31,455 nucleotides of DNA from Stentor coeruleus. Lineage: Eukaryota; Ciliophora; Heterotrichea; Heterotrichida; Stentoridae. Position 1 is the stretch's first letter, and every line of letters begins with the position of its first letter. Of this stretch, positions 9,773 to 18,225 are shown piece by piece. The translations under genes and the position numbers were made by a program. The stretch covers positions 1 to 31,455 of the forward strand of contig MPUH01000861.1 in assembly GCA_001970955.1 (NCBI GenBank), in the 5' to 3' direction. Below the pieces are notes generated by a model. It had not been told where the DNA came from. It was given only the letters and a program-made list of their open reading frames with translations, and did not search any database.

Positions 9773-10575
9773 GTAATTTAAAATAGCAAAGAAATGGCAT
9801 AAGGTTAGTAAACAATTACAATTCTTTAAGCTTTGGGAGACAAGATTATAAATAAATTGTTATGATAAGAATGATTATTAATATGTTAGATTATAAAATT
9901 TTATTTTTGGGTTGGTATAATAGTTATAATATTTTAAATAGTTTTTTAAATCAGATTTAGTGTAATTATCAATGCAATTATTAGGCTTATTATTAGTAAT
10001 AAAAAAATGATACTCAATTTTTTATTATTGCATTTCAGACTCTAATTCTGGTGTCTTAAATGCATGCTAGTTTTTACTTTTATTAATACTACCTTAAAAA
10101 ATATTAGAGAAAAAGAATAATATAAAGTTTATACCATTAAATATCACTTTTTTACCTTTCCATTCAGATACCAATTCACAAACCCTACCCTATATAATTT
10201 TATTATCTAATCCCTTTTATGTTAATCAGTACCTTTTCCCTTTAAATCCCTTGCATCATAAAAAAATCTTCTTTATTATCTTTAAATCCAAAACTTATCA
10301 TCTCAAAAAATCAAAACCTCAAGTTAAAAACCATCAAAAAGTATACATCAAAGCTTAAAGCACACTTCCTAAATAATAAAAACTCAAGAAATATTAAAAA
10401 TTAAATTATCCTCAATCACTTATATCTAATCATTCCTAATCCCATCAATTTTTATCAAATTATCCTTTTTATTACCTCATCATCTTATCTATTCCTCTCT
10501 ATATTTTCTATCCCAAAATTCAAAATCTTCACCATATCTTAAAAACTAAATAGTAAAAAAATATTTATCATCCAT
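9773..10575. other. Intergenic region with strong strand asymmetry
   Basis: This is 803 nt between members C and D, both - strand. The half next to D is very C-rich and G-poor on the + strand: 10441-10500 holds 17 C and no G. No gene, tRNA or repeat is seen. Confidence 0.6.
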
Positions 10576-11205
10576 TTACATCACACCTTCATAAGATCTC
10601 TTCAACCTCTTTGGAACATCATAAAACCCTTCAAGTAACCTTTTTTTAAACATTTTACAAGATCTTTTACTTGATGATTCCCCATTAAAAACATTCAAAG
10701 CTTTATATATTTTCTTATAACTTTTGCTTACAAACCTTTGCAACACTGGAAGATCCTTGCTAAAAACTTTGTTCTTTTCTTTAAAATCCTCACAATTTTT
10801 AACAACATAATCAACACCACTAACTTTTTCTAAGTTTATTATAGAATACCTTTCTGAAGGACTTTTTCTTTGTATTTTCGGTATTGAACATCTTCTTGGA
10901 GAGTTACTAGGCGATATGATTTGTATTAAAGAATATTTTTTATGTACAGATGATTCTAATGGACTTAGGGTTTCTTTATATGTTGAGAAATTATTGAGTT
11001 TTGAACGAAGCCTTTGTCTTTGTAATATAAAATCTTCTTGTGTATGGACAATATTTTCAAAAGCCTTTTCTATATTATTAGGTGTTGGAAGTTTCGGGTT
11101 TCTACTTGCACATTGTGGCTGGAGATTTTTTAAAGCTTTGACTATACTTTCTTGAGCTTTAGCATATCTTAAAGGGCTTGGCCTCGAAATGGATTTGATA
11201 GCCAT
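10576..11205 (-). CDS. CASR-family basic protein of unknown function, member D
   Basis: The protein is 209 aa and starts MAIKSISR. Blocks are LQPQCASR (28-35), NNIEKAFE (43-50), QRQRLR (62-67), YKETLSP (76-82) and, in the C-terminal half, VDYVVKNC (131-138), Asn145, LP (152-153) and SYKKI (162-166). The linker (83-125) is Ser/Pro-rich with ISPSNSP and KSP motifs. The C-terminus has a distinctive basic run (about 178-205) not shared by the other members. Transcription is in the same direction as B, C and E. Conservation of the same blocks with a freely changing linker argues for two short functional helices joined by a flexible arm. Function is unknown. Confidence 0.8.
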   Translation of the reverse strand: MAIKSISRPSPLRYAKAQESIVKALKNLQPQCASRNPKLPTPNNIEKAFENIVHTQEDFILQRQRLRSKLNNFSTYKETLSPLESSVHKKYSLIQIISPSNSPRRCSIPKIQRKSPSERYSIINLEKVSGVDYVVKNCEDFKEKNKVFSKDLPVLQRFVSKSYKKIYKALNVFNGESSSKRSCKMFKKRLLEGFYDVPKRLKRSYEGVM

Positions 11206-11984
11206 GTTTTTATATTAGTTAAAAAGGTGTGGGTTAAAGATAGGTAGCTTTTTTTTTGCCTGACAAGATTGATTAGGTATAATTTCAGCATGAATTGAAT
11301 TTAAGTCTATTGAAATAATGATTTGTAAGGATTTATAGACTTAAAAGGAATATGGTATAATAAATAAAAATTTTTTATAAGAGATTCAAAGATTTTATGA
11401 TAATTATTATATGCTGAGTGAGATTTTTTTAGCAGTTGGTATATATTGAGTGATATTTTAATGTAATAAAATTTTTATATTTAGGTTAATATATAAAGTT
11501 TTATTTTTTTAGAATGAAGAATGCAATTGGAGGTTAATGATAGATAAAAGCTGTTGATAAAGTAAATATACCATGTGAAAACATAGACTTAATCAGCATT
11601 AGATTAGAATTTTAGATAAATATTTATACTAATCCTAGAAAAGAACAGCTTAAGATTTGAGCATACTCTTGGTAATATAATAGTAATATATAAATAGTTT
11701 TTGATTTTTAAAAAGTGAACTCAAATTCTATTCTTCAAAACACAAACTTAAACCCTAACACAAAAACCCACCTTTATCCTATACATCTCCTAAAAGTTAA
11801 TCACATAATCTATAACCATCACATTCCATAATAAAAAATATCCTCCTACTATCACAAATTTTATCAAGTCCTAACTCCAATCCTAAAATGATGCAAAACT
11901 CTAAAACCAAGAACCTTTTCCTCCTAAAATCTAATATAAAATATCACATAAAAATCCTACCCTTATAGTAAACTTTAAATTTAA
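11206..11984. other. Intergenic region with strong strand asymmetry
   Basis: This is 779 nt between members D and E. The + strand is G-enriched next to D and changes to C-rich, nearly G-free DNA from about 11740 to the E stop codon. A single telomere-like octamer CCCTAACA occurs at 11753-11760, but only one copy is present. No gene is seen. Confidence 0.6.
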
Positions 11985-12560
11985 CTAGCTTAAGCTTCTC
12001 AAATATCTATTATCATCATATTCTTTTGAATCTTTCCCTCTAGCAAAATCAACTGCCATACTCATACTCCTATAGCTTGTGTTAAAAAACTTACTAAACA
12101 TTGGAAGTTCATTTAAAAGTTTCTGATTCTCTTCTTTAATCTCTTTACAAGTCTCAATAAAATTGTCTATTTTAGTAAACCTATACTTCGCTTTAGTATG
12201 TGTCATTAATTTACTATCATATGTCTTTCTAAAAGATCCAAAATTTGAATTTCTAAGTTTTTTCTGACGCTTTTTTAATCTTATATGTTTGTTGTTACTT
12301 GAATGAACTGGACTTGGGCTTAAACTTTCTTTGTAAATTGATATTGTATTAAGCCCTGAACGAAGCTTTTCTCTTTCTTCCATAAACCTTTCTTGAGTTA
12401 AAATGATACTTCTTAATGCTTTTTCTGGATTGTGTTCAATGCAGAAACTATTGTTTCGACTTGCCCATCTTGGTTCTAAAGCTTTGGAACACCGTGATAC
12501 ATTTTCTTTGAGTTTTTTTAAATACTCGGATTTGTTTGAGTTTGAGTAAATTTTTGTCAT
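11985..12560 (-). CDS. CASR-family basic protein of unknown function, member E
   Basis: The protein is 191 aa. Blocks are LEPRWASR (28-35), NPEKA (44-48), EEREKLRSGL (61-70) and YKESLSP (76-82). The C-terminal block has IDNF (131-134), Cys138, Asn145, LP (152-153) and SYRS (162-165). Here the otherwise invariant Cys of the CASR block is Trp, so that Cys cannot be an essential catalytic or metal residue for the whole family. The linker (90-128) is very basic. Members C and E are the most similar to each other around the EREKLRxGLN stretch. It is the last of the four same-strand genes. Function is unknown. Confidence 0.8.
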   Translation of the reverse strand: MTKIYSNSNKSEYLKKLKENVSRCSKALEPRWASRNNSFCIEHNPEKALRSIILTQERFMEEREKLRSGLNTISIYKESLSPSPVHSSNNKHIRLKKRQKKLRNSNFGSFRKTYDSKLMTHTKAKYRFTKIDNFIETCKEIKEENQKLLNELPMFSKFFNTSYRSMSMAVDFARGKDSKEYDDNRYLRSLS

Positions 12561-13565
12561 TTTTTTATTATTTCAAGCAAAGATCGCATATTAGATTGAT
12601 TAGATTTTGAAGGGAGAATTTTAGGAAATAAAAAGATATGAAGATAGTGAATAAATATTAGAGGATTTTGAAAATTTAGCTTGTGATGGGTGTTAGAATT
12701 TGAATATCATTGAGAATAGGGATTTTAGGATATTAGAAGATAGATGGATTTTTAATATCAGAAAGATTTTATTGATAATAAAAGATGATGAAAAGAAGAG
12801 ATGGAAGGGATAGAAATTTTATGTATTAATTTTGTAGTGGGATATTTGATAAAATTTGAATTTTGGATTTTGATATAATAATAAAATGTTTACATTTTAA
12901 TGATTTTTTGGAATTATCTTAGTCAGACTTGGATCTTCAGTTTTAAAGGGCTCCTAGTTTCATTTAATTATGATTTGGTTGCTATATTTAATACACTTAC
13001 ATGGACTTTACCTTAGGCAAAAAATATAATTTTACTTAATAAAACTTAACTCAGATAAGGATTAAGTACAAAAAAAAATTGACTGGGGGGAACTTGTAGA
13101 TTCAATTTTAGTATCATATTTTTATTAGAATTTTATTACCTTTAAAACTATAGTTTTTTTCAGACTAATACTCATAGGAATTTTATTAAATACATTTTTA
13201 CTTTGTTTTTTAATACATATAAAGATATGCTAATTGTATATATCATAGTTGATAATTAATACTTGAAATATAAGTTTCACATTATTCTGATAAAGCATTT
13301 GCTACGGAATTTAGTATCTTTAAAATTTATCACAAAAGTATTTTTACTTAAGGAAAATATTAAAATTGAATAAAGCCAGTTGTAATCATATACAAAGATC
13401 TTAAAACCTTTAAAAATCCAGTACCTATTTTTTTACTTCCAAAAGCTATCTTTTAAAAAATACATTAATAAAAATCCTTACTCAATTTTCTGTTAATTAA
13501 TCCATCTTAAATCTTAAATCCCAATCCAAACCCTACCTCAAAAACCAATCATCCAATTATGTCAA
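12561..13565. other. Intergenic region, G-rich to C-rich switch
   Basis: About 1 kb without a supported gene. On the + strand it begins strongly G-rich: 12601-12660 has 13 G and no C, and 12661-12720 has 17 G and 2 C. It ends C-rich from about 13500. No tRNA or repeat is seen. Confidence 0.6.
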
Positions 13566-14126
13566 TTATCTAATAAAAACTGGTCTCTTGAAAGCCACAT
13601 CTCTACACATAGAGCAAGAGTATACATATTCCTGATACTCTTTTAAATTCTCATTTACACTACAACATCTTAAATTATTCATCAAAAACTTAACAGATTT
13701 CCATAAACTCATTTCTTTTATCTTTATATTGACAATTGGATAAACACATTTCTCACAATAATTACAATATATCATAGTAAATTCTTCATCTTCATCTTTA
13801 TCTGACTCTTGTGGTTGTTCAACTATAGACCCATAAAAAGTTCTACTAAGTTCTTTAATTTCAATAACAGAACTTGTGTTTTCTTTTGGACTTCCAAAAC
13901 TCATGACTGTAGAGATTATATTTATGTTTTCTATAGGTTTTATAATGTTTTTTTCCTCGATATCTTCATCAATATAGATGTTTTGGAACATTTCTTGATA
14001 GCTTTGGGTAACACTTTTTACTATAATGGTTTGATTACTTGGTATACGCTCTGGGGATGGATCTGATGATGATTTAAGCCAATCTTCGTAAAGGTTATNG
14101 CTATGGTCGCTGTCAGAACGGGACAT
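13566..14126 (-). CDS. Putative LITAF-like zinc-binding protein
   Basis: The protein is 186 aa, with one undetermined residue at position 10 caused by the N at 14099. The first ~110 residues are Ser/acidic-rich and probably disordered. From residue 117 to the end there is a C-x2-C (121, 124), an amphipathic central stretch with Trp142 and Phe147, and a second C-x2-C (171, 174) about 47 residues later. That layout resembles the LITAF/SIMPLE domain, in which two Cys pairs form one zinc site and the middle part inserts into the cytosolic face of endosomal membranes. The middle here is less hydrophobic than usual, so the assignment is tentative. The reading frame runs through the N without a shift. 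The stop is TAA. Confidence 0.55.
   Translation of the reverse strand: MSRSDSDHSXNLYEDWLKSSSDPSPERIPSNQTIIVKSVTQSYQEMFQNIYIDEDIEEKNIIKPIENINIISTVMSFGSPKENTSSVIEIKELSRTFYGSIVEQPQESDKDEDEEFTMIYCNYCEKCVYPIVNIKIKEMSLWKSVKFLMNNLRCCSVNENLKEYQEYVYSCSMCRDVAFKRPVFIR
14099..14099. other. Single undetermined base inside a CDS
   Basis: An N falls in codon 10 of the LITAF-like gene. Unlike the Ns at 20000, 24023 and 31268 it has no duplicated flanks, and the frame is maintained, so it may be a plain ambiguous base or a gap of unknown size. Confidence 0.9.
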
Positions 14127-14599
14127 TCTAAAATATTAGAATTTTTCGCACTTTTTTATAAGAGAAATACTATTAACAAGCGCTGGACAATAGTCAAGAG
14201 ATAATTCCTAACTAATACTAATACTATAAGAGAAGTGCTGATTGGATTAGGTTTTGATGAGGGTTCGAAAAGCTTTGTATATTTTTTTACAGAAGGGATA
14301 TTAGATTTTATATTCAAGTTAAGTTTAAGTTTTGATACATTCTGAGTTTTTATTGTTAGTTTAAATTTTATATTTTTTTAAACTTGCTATGTAAATCATT
14401 TGCTATAATTTACTTAAACTGATATTATTTATCAATATATTAATACGGATTTATATTATAATAAATCCTACTATCAATACCCTAAAACCACCTAAAAATC
14501 TTATAATCAATTACAAGCCAAATTTTTATTACACCCTAACACCTACTCCAACCTAAACTATTCATAAAATCATCTACACAATTAAAACCAAACAATTAT
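14127..14599. other. Intergenic region carrying a dispersed 24-nt element
   Basis: This is 473 nt between two - strand genes. Positions 14200-14223 match 30188-30211 exactly in inverted orientation. From about 14460 the + strand is C-rich: 14521-14580 has 18 C and no G, including one telomere-like CCCTAACA at 14534-14541. No gene is seen. Confidence 0.6.
14200..14223 (+). repeat. 24-nt dispersed element, copy 1
   Basis: This is an exact 24-nt match, in inverted orientation, to 30188-30211. Its first 13 nt also occur at 6480-6492. It lies 74 nt upstream of the LITAF-like gene start. It may be a regulatory or ncRNA-derived motif; the sequence alone does not say which. Confidence 0.6.
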
Positions 14600-16624
14600 C
14601 TATATAAAAGATTCCCTAGAATACTTTTTACTTCTAACCATATTCCAATTAACCCCTTTAAAAAACTCATGCTTTTTAATATCTCCCAACGAAGGTCTAC
14701 TCCAAGTATTCCTATCAATAAGTTTAATAATAAGATCCCTAGCTTCACTGCTGAGAGTTTCTGATATTTCAAAGTCACTAGTTTTAATACAATTAAAAAG
14801 GTTCCCAATATCAAAATCAGCAAAAGGTACAATCCCAGTTATAAGTTCATGCATAACAATACCAAGTGAATAAATATCAGAAGCTTTACTAAGTTTTTCA
14901 TAACACAAAATTTCTGGTGAAATATACGCAGGTGAGCCAATAAGTGTAGAAACAGCTTCTTCTTTACTATTACTATCTTTTGATATACCGAAATCAGCTA
15001 ATTTTATATGTCCATCACTATCTAATAGTATATTTGCAGGTTTAAGATCTCTATAGATAATTTCATGAGAATGTAAATATTCAATTCCTTCTATTATTTC
15101 TGCTAGAAAAAACTTGGCTTCAGCTTCAGATAATGGAGTTTTTTCTATAAGTCCTTCTAGATCACCACCAGGACAAAGTTCAAGAATTAGGTAAATATAT
15201 GTGGGTGTTTCGAATGAATGGTGGAGTTTTATTATGAATGGGTGGTTTAAGTCTTGCATTATTTTGCATTCAGAAATAGCGTATTTGAGCATTTTTTTCT
15301 TTTGTAGGAGTTTGATAGAGAGTTTTTTCATGGCAAAAACTTCCTGGGTGTCGTTTTTAATCACTTTGAAGACGGTACCGAAACTACCTGAACCCAGTTC
15401 TTCAAGGATTTTGAAGTCTTCAGGGGTTAAAGATAGTTCATTGCTATGCATAGCAAGGTTTGTTGATTTGAAATTGCTGTTATCAAACCCTATCTTATGT
15501 AGTTGACAATATTTCACAGCATCATTTAAACACTGTATCCACTCAGTTCTCCTTCTTTCATTCGAAGTATAAAATACTTTCTTCCCTTCTTTAAACACAA
15601 CCTTAAAAAAAAACTTCTGTGTACTAACAAATAATGGTTTTGTACTAGTCACTTGCTGTATTTCAACAATTTTTATACATTCTCTAGGATGTTTTTTTTT
15701 TGTCCATGATTCTCTACTAGTATAAATTTCTAGTAACCCTGTTTCTGCATTTATAACAAGAAAAGATAGTTTATCAGAAATTTGCATATGGCAATATTCA
15801 GTGATATCTCCTGAGTGTAAAACTGATATGTTTTTTTTAAGATATTTTTGTAATTCCCATTGGCCTTGATATTTTGGTATCAACTGGATGATATCTTCAT
15901 CATTCGCAAGTTCAAGAGGGATTTTATTGTTGTGATTCTCAATAGTGCAACATGCTCTTGCATTTAATAACAGTGATACAACTTCAACATTGTTATACTC
16001 AACCGCTAAATGTAAAGCAGTACCACGCTTTGTAATCTTATTAACCTGTATTTGTTGGCTTTTCAAAAATACAGCCACACAGCTAGATTGTCCATGTGCG
16101 GCAGCTAACATAAGAGGTGTCCAAGCATCATCAGTTTCTGCATTAGCATTGCATCCCATAATCAAAAGCTTACTCAATATTTCTTCATGCCCATACAAAG
16201 ATACATAATGAATCAATTGCCATCCATTAAGCTGAGTTCCTTTACTTAAATCTTCAGCATTAAGTGCCAATTGTAACATATTATAAATAGCTTCATGGAC
16301 TTTTCCTTTAACAACCAATTCAACTAATGTATTAATTATAGTCTTTTTTTCAGGTTTCGATAGAAATGATGTTAGAAAAATCTCTAAATTTACAGATATT
16401 GAAGATTGGTCACCAAACAGTTCTTCCCAAGTAAAAGAATCTGTTAATAAAATTTTGGCAGTCGAAATTTCACTTTCGATGTAAAATCCATTCTGTGGGA
16501 TTTTAAGTTTTTCTGATAATGTTTGTTTGAAAATCAGCACAGCTGATTTTGGATCTACTATGAACTCACCTAGTTTCTGATACTTGCGAATGCTATTGTT
16601 GAACTTTTTCACGATGATTTTCAT
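14600..16624 (-). CDS. Ankyrin-PH-protein kinase (AGC-like)
   Basis: The protein is 674 aa. Residues 1-100 are unassigned. About 131-250 form three to four ankyrin repeats (WQLIHYVSLYGH, WTPLMLAAAHG, GTALHLAVEYNN). About 254-374 read as a PH domain ending in the typical C-terminal Trp helix (EWIQCL, Trp362). A complete Ser/Thr kinase domain follows at about 404-655. It has the glycine loop GSGSFG (411-416), Lys433, helix-C Glu452, YRDLKPAN (524-531), DFG (544-546) and SPE (569-571), so it should be active. The closing HEFFKGVNW is AGC-like. PH plus AGC recalls Akt/PKB, which is recruited by phosphoinositides. Ankyrin repeats ahead of a PH-AGC unit are not part of Akt. No C-terminal hydrophobic motif is present. 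Confidence 0.88.
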   Translation of the reverse strand: MKIIVKKFNNSIRKYQKLGEFIVDPKSAVLIFKQTLSEKLKIPQNGFYIESEISTAKILLTDSFTWEELFGDQSSISVNLEIFLTSFLSKPEKKTIINTLVELVVKGKVHEAIYNMLQLALNAEDLSKGTQLNGWQLIHYVSLYGHEEILSKLLIMGCNANAETDDAWTPLMLAAAHGQSSCVAVFLKSQQIQVNKITKRGTALHLAVEYNNVEVVSLLLNARACCTIENHNNKIPLELANDEDIIQLIPKYQGQWELQKYLKKNISVLHSGDITEYCHMQISDKLSFLVINAETGLLEIYTSRESWTKKKHPRECIKIVEIQQVTSTKPLFVSTQKFFFKVVFKEGKKVFYTSNERRRTEWIQCLNDAVKYCQLHKIGFDNSNFKSTNLAMHSNELSLTPEDFKILEELGSGSFGTVFKVIKNDTQEVFAMKKLSIKLLQKKKMLKYAISECKIMQDLNHPFIIKLHHSFETPTYIYLILELCPGGDLEGLIEKTPLSEAEAKFFLAEIIEGIEYLHSHEIIYRDLKPANILLDSDGHIKLADFGISKDSNSKEEAVSTLIGSPAYISPEILCYEKLSKASDIYSLGIVMHELITGIVPFADFDIGNLFNCIKTSDFEISETLSSEARDLIIKLIDRNTWSRPSLGDIKKHEFFKGVNWNMVRSKKYSRESFI

Positions 16625-17074
16625 AAATTTGTATATTATTAAATGGTATTATGCTAAAAAAAGATATTTTTAATTGGATGATGTTGCGGTTTATGGAAGC
16701 TTTGAGTATAGGTTAAGATAGTCATAAGGGTATTTCTAAATTGTAAGATTTTTATTTAGTGCAATTTTCCTATTTATTTGAAAAATATCGAAAAATTATT
16801 TTGAGTTTTATTAGAGGAAGGAGATTAGAAAAAGTTTTTCTTAACAACCCCAAACATTTTTCCTCAATTCAAAATAAATTTAATATCAATTACACATCAT
16901 GAAAAACTATAAATTTATTTATATCAACATACTAATATAAACTAAACATAAACATTTTTTTATATATAAAGTTAATATATGCTAAAATTCTCATCTAAAC
17001 TTCCATAATACAAATCCTTTCAATATAAATATTATTTATACGCTTATATATAATAATATATATAAAATATATTT
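16625..17074. other. Intergenic region, no supported gene
   Basis: This is 450 nt between two - strand genes. It is G-rich next to the kinase start (16670-16750) and becomes A/T-dominated with some C towards the Arf-like stop. No RNA gene or repeat is seen. Confidence 0.5.
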
Positions 17075-17611
17075 TTAATTAATCATTGCTCTTGATATCC
17101 ATTCAATAGCTTCAAATACACCATCATCTGAAGCTGCAGACATACCTTGAATATTCCACTTTTTATTTTCAGGTTCAAACTTTATAACCATTTCTATTTC
17201 CCTTACACTTTTTGCTGTAGGTAAATCTTGTTTATTACAAAGGACAAGTATTGGTGAGTTTTCTAATGCAGGAATATTGATTATATTTTTCAATTCTAAC
17301 TTTGTTACTTTTAATCTGCTTACATTTGTTGAATCAAGCATGTAGATTATACCAGTAACTTCATTTATACGATCTTCAAGTACCCGGCTTAATTGAAATG
17401 TGCTAGTGTATACAAAGGAAGTTATTGTTAGATCAGCAGGAAGAAGGGTATTAGTATTGTAAGCAATAATACCATTATTGAAATTATGATCATTTAGACC
17501 TAATTTGCTAAGAAATGTTCGCTTACCTGAGGATGCTGGACCGATTATTATAATGTGATATCTTGATGAATTGAAGAATTTGTTTAATAAAAGTTCAAGT
17601 ATTGCACCCAT
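17075..17611 (-). CDS. Divergent Arf-like protein, probable pseudo-GTPase
   Basis: The protein is 178 aa, the normal Arf/Arl length. Gly2 follows the initiator Met as in N-myristoylated Arfs. The P-loop is GPASSGKR (24-31): Gly29 and Lys30 are kept, but the Mg-binding Ser/Thr is Arg31. The switch II WDxGGQ motif, aligned without gaps, reads FVYTST (66-71), so the Asp, both Gly and the catalytic Gln are all missing. NKQD (126-129) and the SA motif (158-159), which read guanine, are intact. It may therefore bind nucleotide weakly or not hydrolyse it, acting as a scaffold. An in-frame mini-intron does not explain the missing residues, because the spacing is preserved. The stop is TAA. Confidence 0.8.
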   Translation of the reverse strand: MGAILELLLNKFFNSSRYHIIIIGPASSGKRTFLSKLGLNDHNFNNGIIAYNTNTLLPADLTITSFVYTSTFQLSRVLEDRINEVTGIIYMLDSTNVSRLKVTKLELKNIINIPALENSPILVLCNKQDLPTAKSVREIEMVIKFEPENKKWNIQGMSAASDDGVFEAIEWISRAMIN

Positions 17612-18225
17612 TGATGAGATTTAGTAGTTATTTATTAAAAAGTATCANTTTTTTTTTTTTAGATGATTTTATTGATATTATAAAGAAATATCCTTTGGTA
17701 ATGATTGTATTGAGGTTTATTATATGAAAGAGGTTTTTGGTTAATTTTTTTATTGCCATTTGGATGTGTTGGGTAAAAATGATATAGGATTATAAGGATT
17801 TATAATTTCTGTTGTTTGTTATGATTGTGGAAAGTTGTTATTATGCTAGTAAGATTTTTCCTAATTGGTCTAGAAAAATAATGGATTTTTATATCTAAGC
17901 AAAAATCAAAGGAATTCATTTTTGTATTAAGTATTTATGAAATTTATCTACTTTCATATAAAGAATTGCATAATTTTTTAGTAATGATTATTAAGTAATT
18001 ATGAATTTATGATAAGTTATACTCATAAGCATCAATAGAATTTTATTTTAATAAATTATATACTATAATTTCAATACACAATTATATATTGAGAAATGAT
18101 ATAAAATAGTTATAAAGCATTAAAAAATTAACTCTACTTTTAAAGTAATTATAAAATCTCTATATCCTCCTTATCCAAAATTCTATCTTTAACCTACAAC
18201 ATTTCCATTATCTTCACTCAAATAA
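17612..18225. other. Divergent promoter region
   Basis: This is 614 nt between the - strand Arf-like gene and the + strand USP gene, so it must hold both promoters. The + strand is G-rich near 17680-17850 and C-rich over the last ~70 nt before the USP ATG. A single N with a poly(T) run after it lies at 17648. No RNA gene is seen. Confidence 0.6.
17648..17648. other. Undetermined base next to a poly(T) run
   Basis: A single N precedes a run of T just upstream of the Arf-like gene. The flanks are not duplicated. It is probably an unresolved homopolymer or a contig join. Confidence 0.8.

Noticed and set aside
14265..14285. tRNA T-arm-like sequence GGGTTCGAAAAGC
   Set aside because: No matching stem, acceptor or anticodon arm is present around it.
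11753..14541. Telomere-like octamers CCCTAACA at 11753-11760 and 14534-14541
   Set aside because: Each is a single copy inside a C-rich flank, where such words are expected from composition. There is no tandem array or chromosome end.
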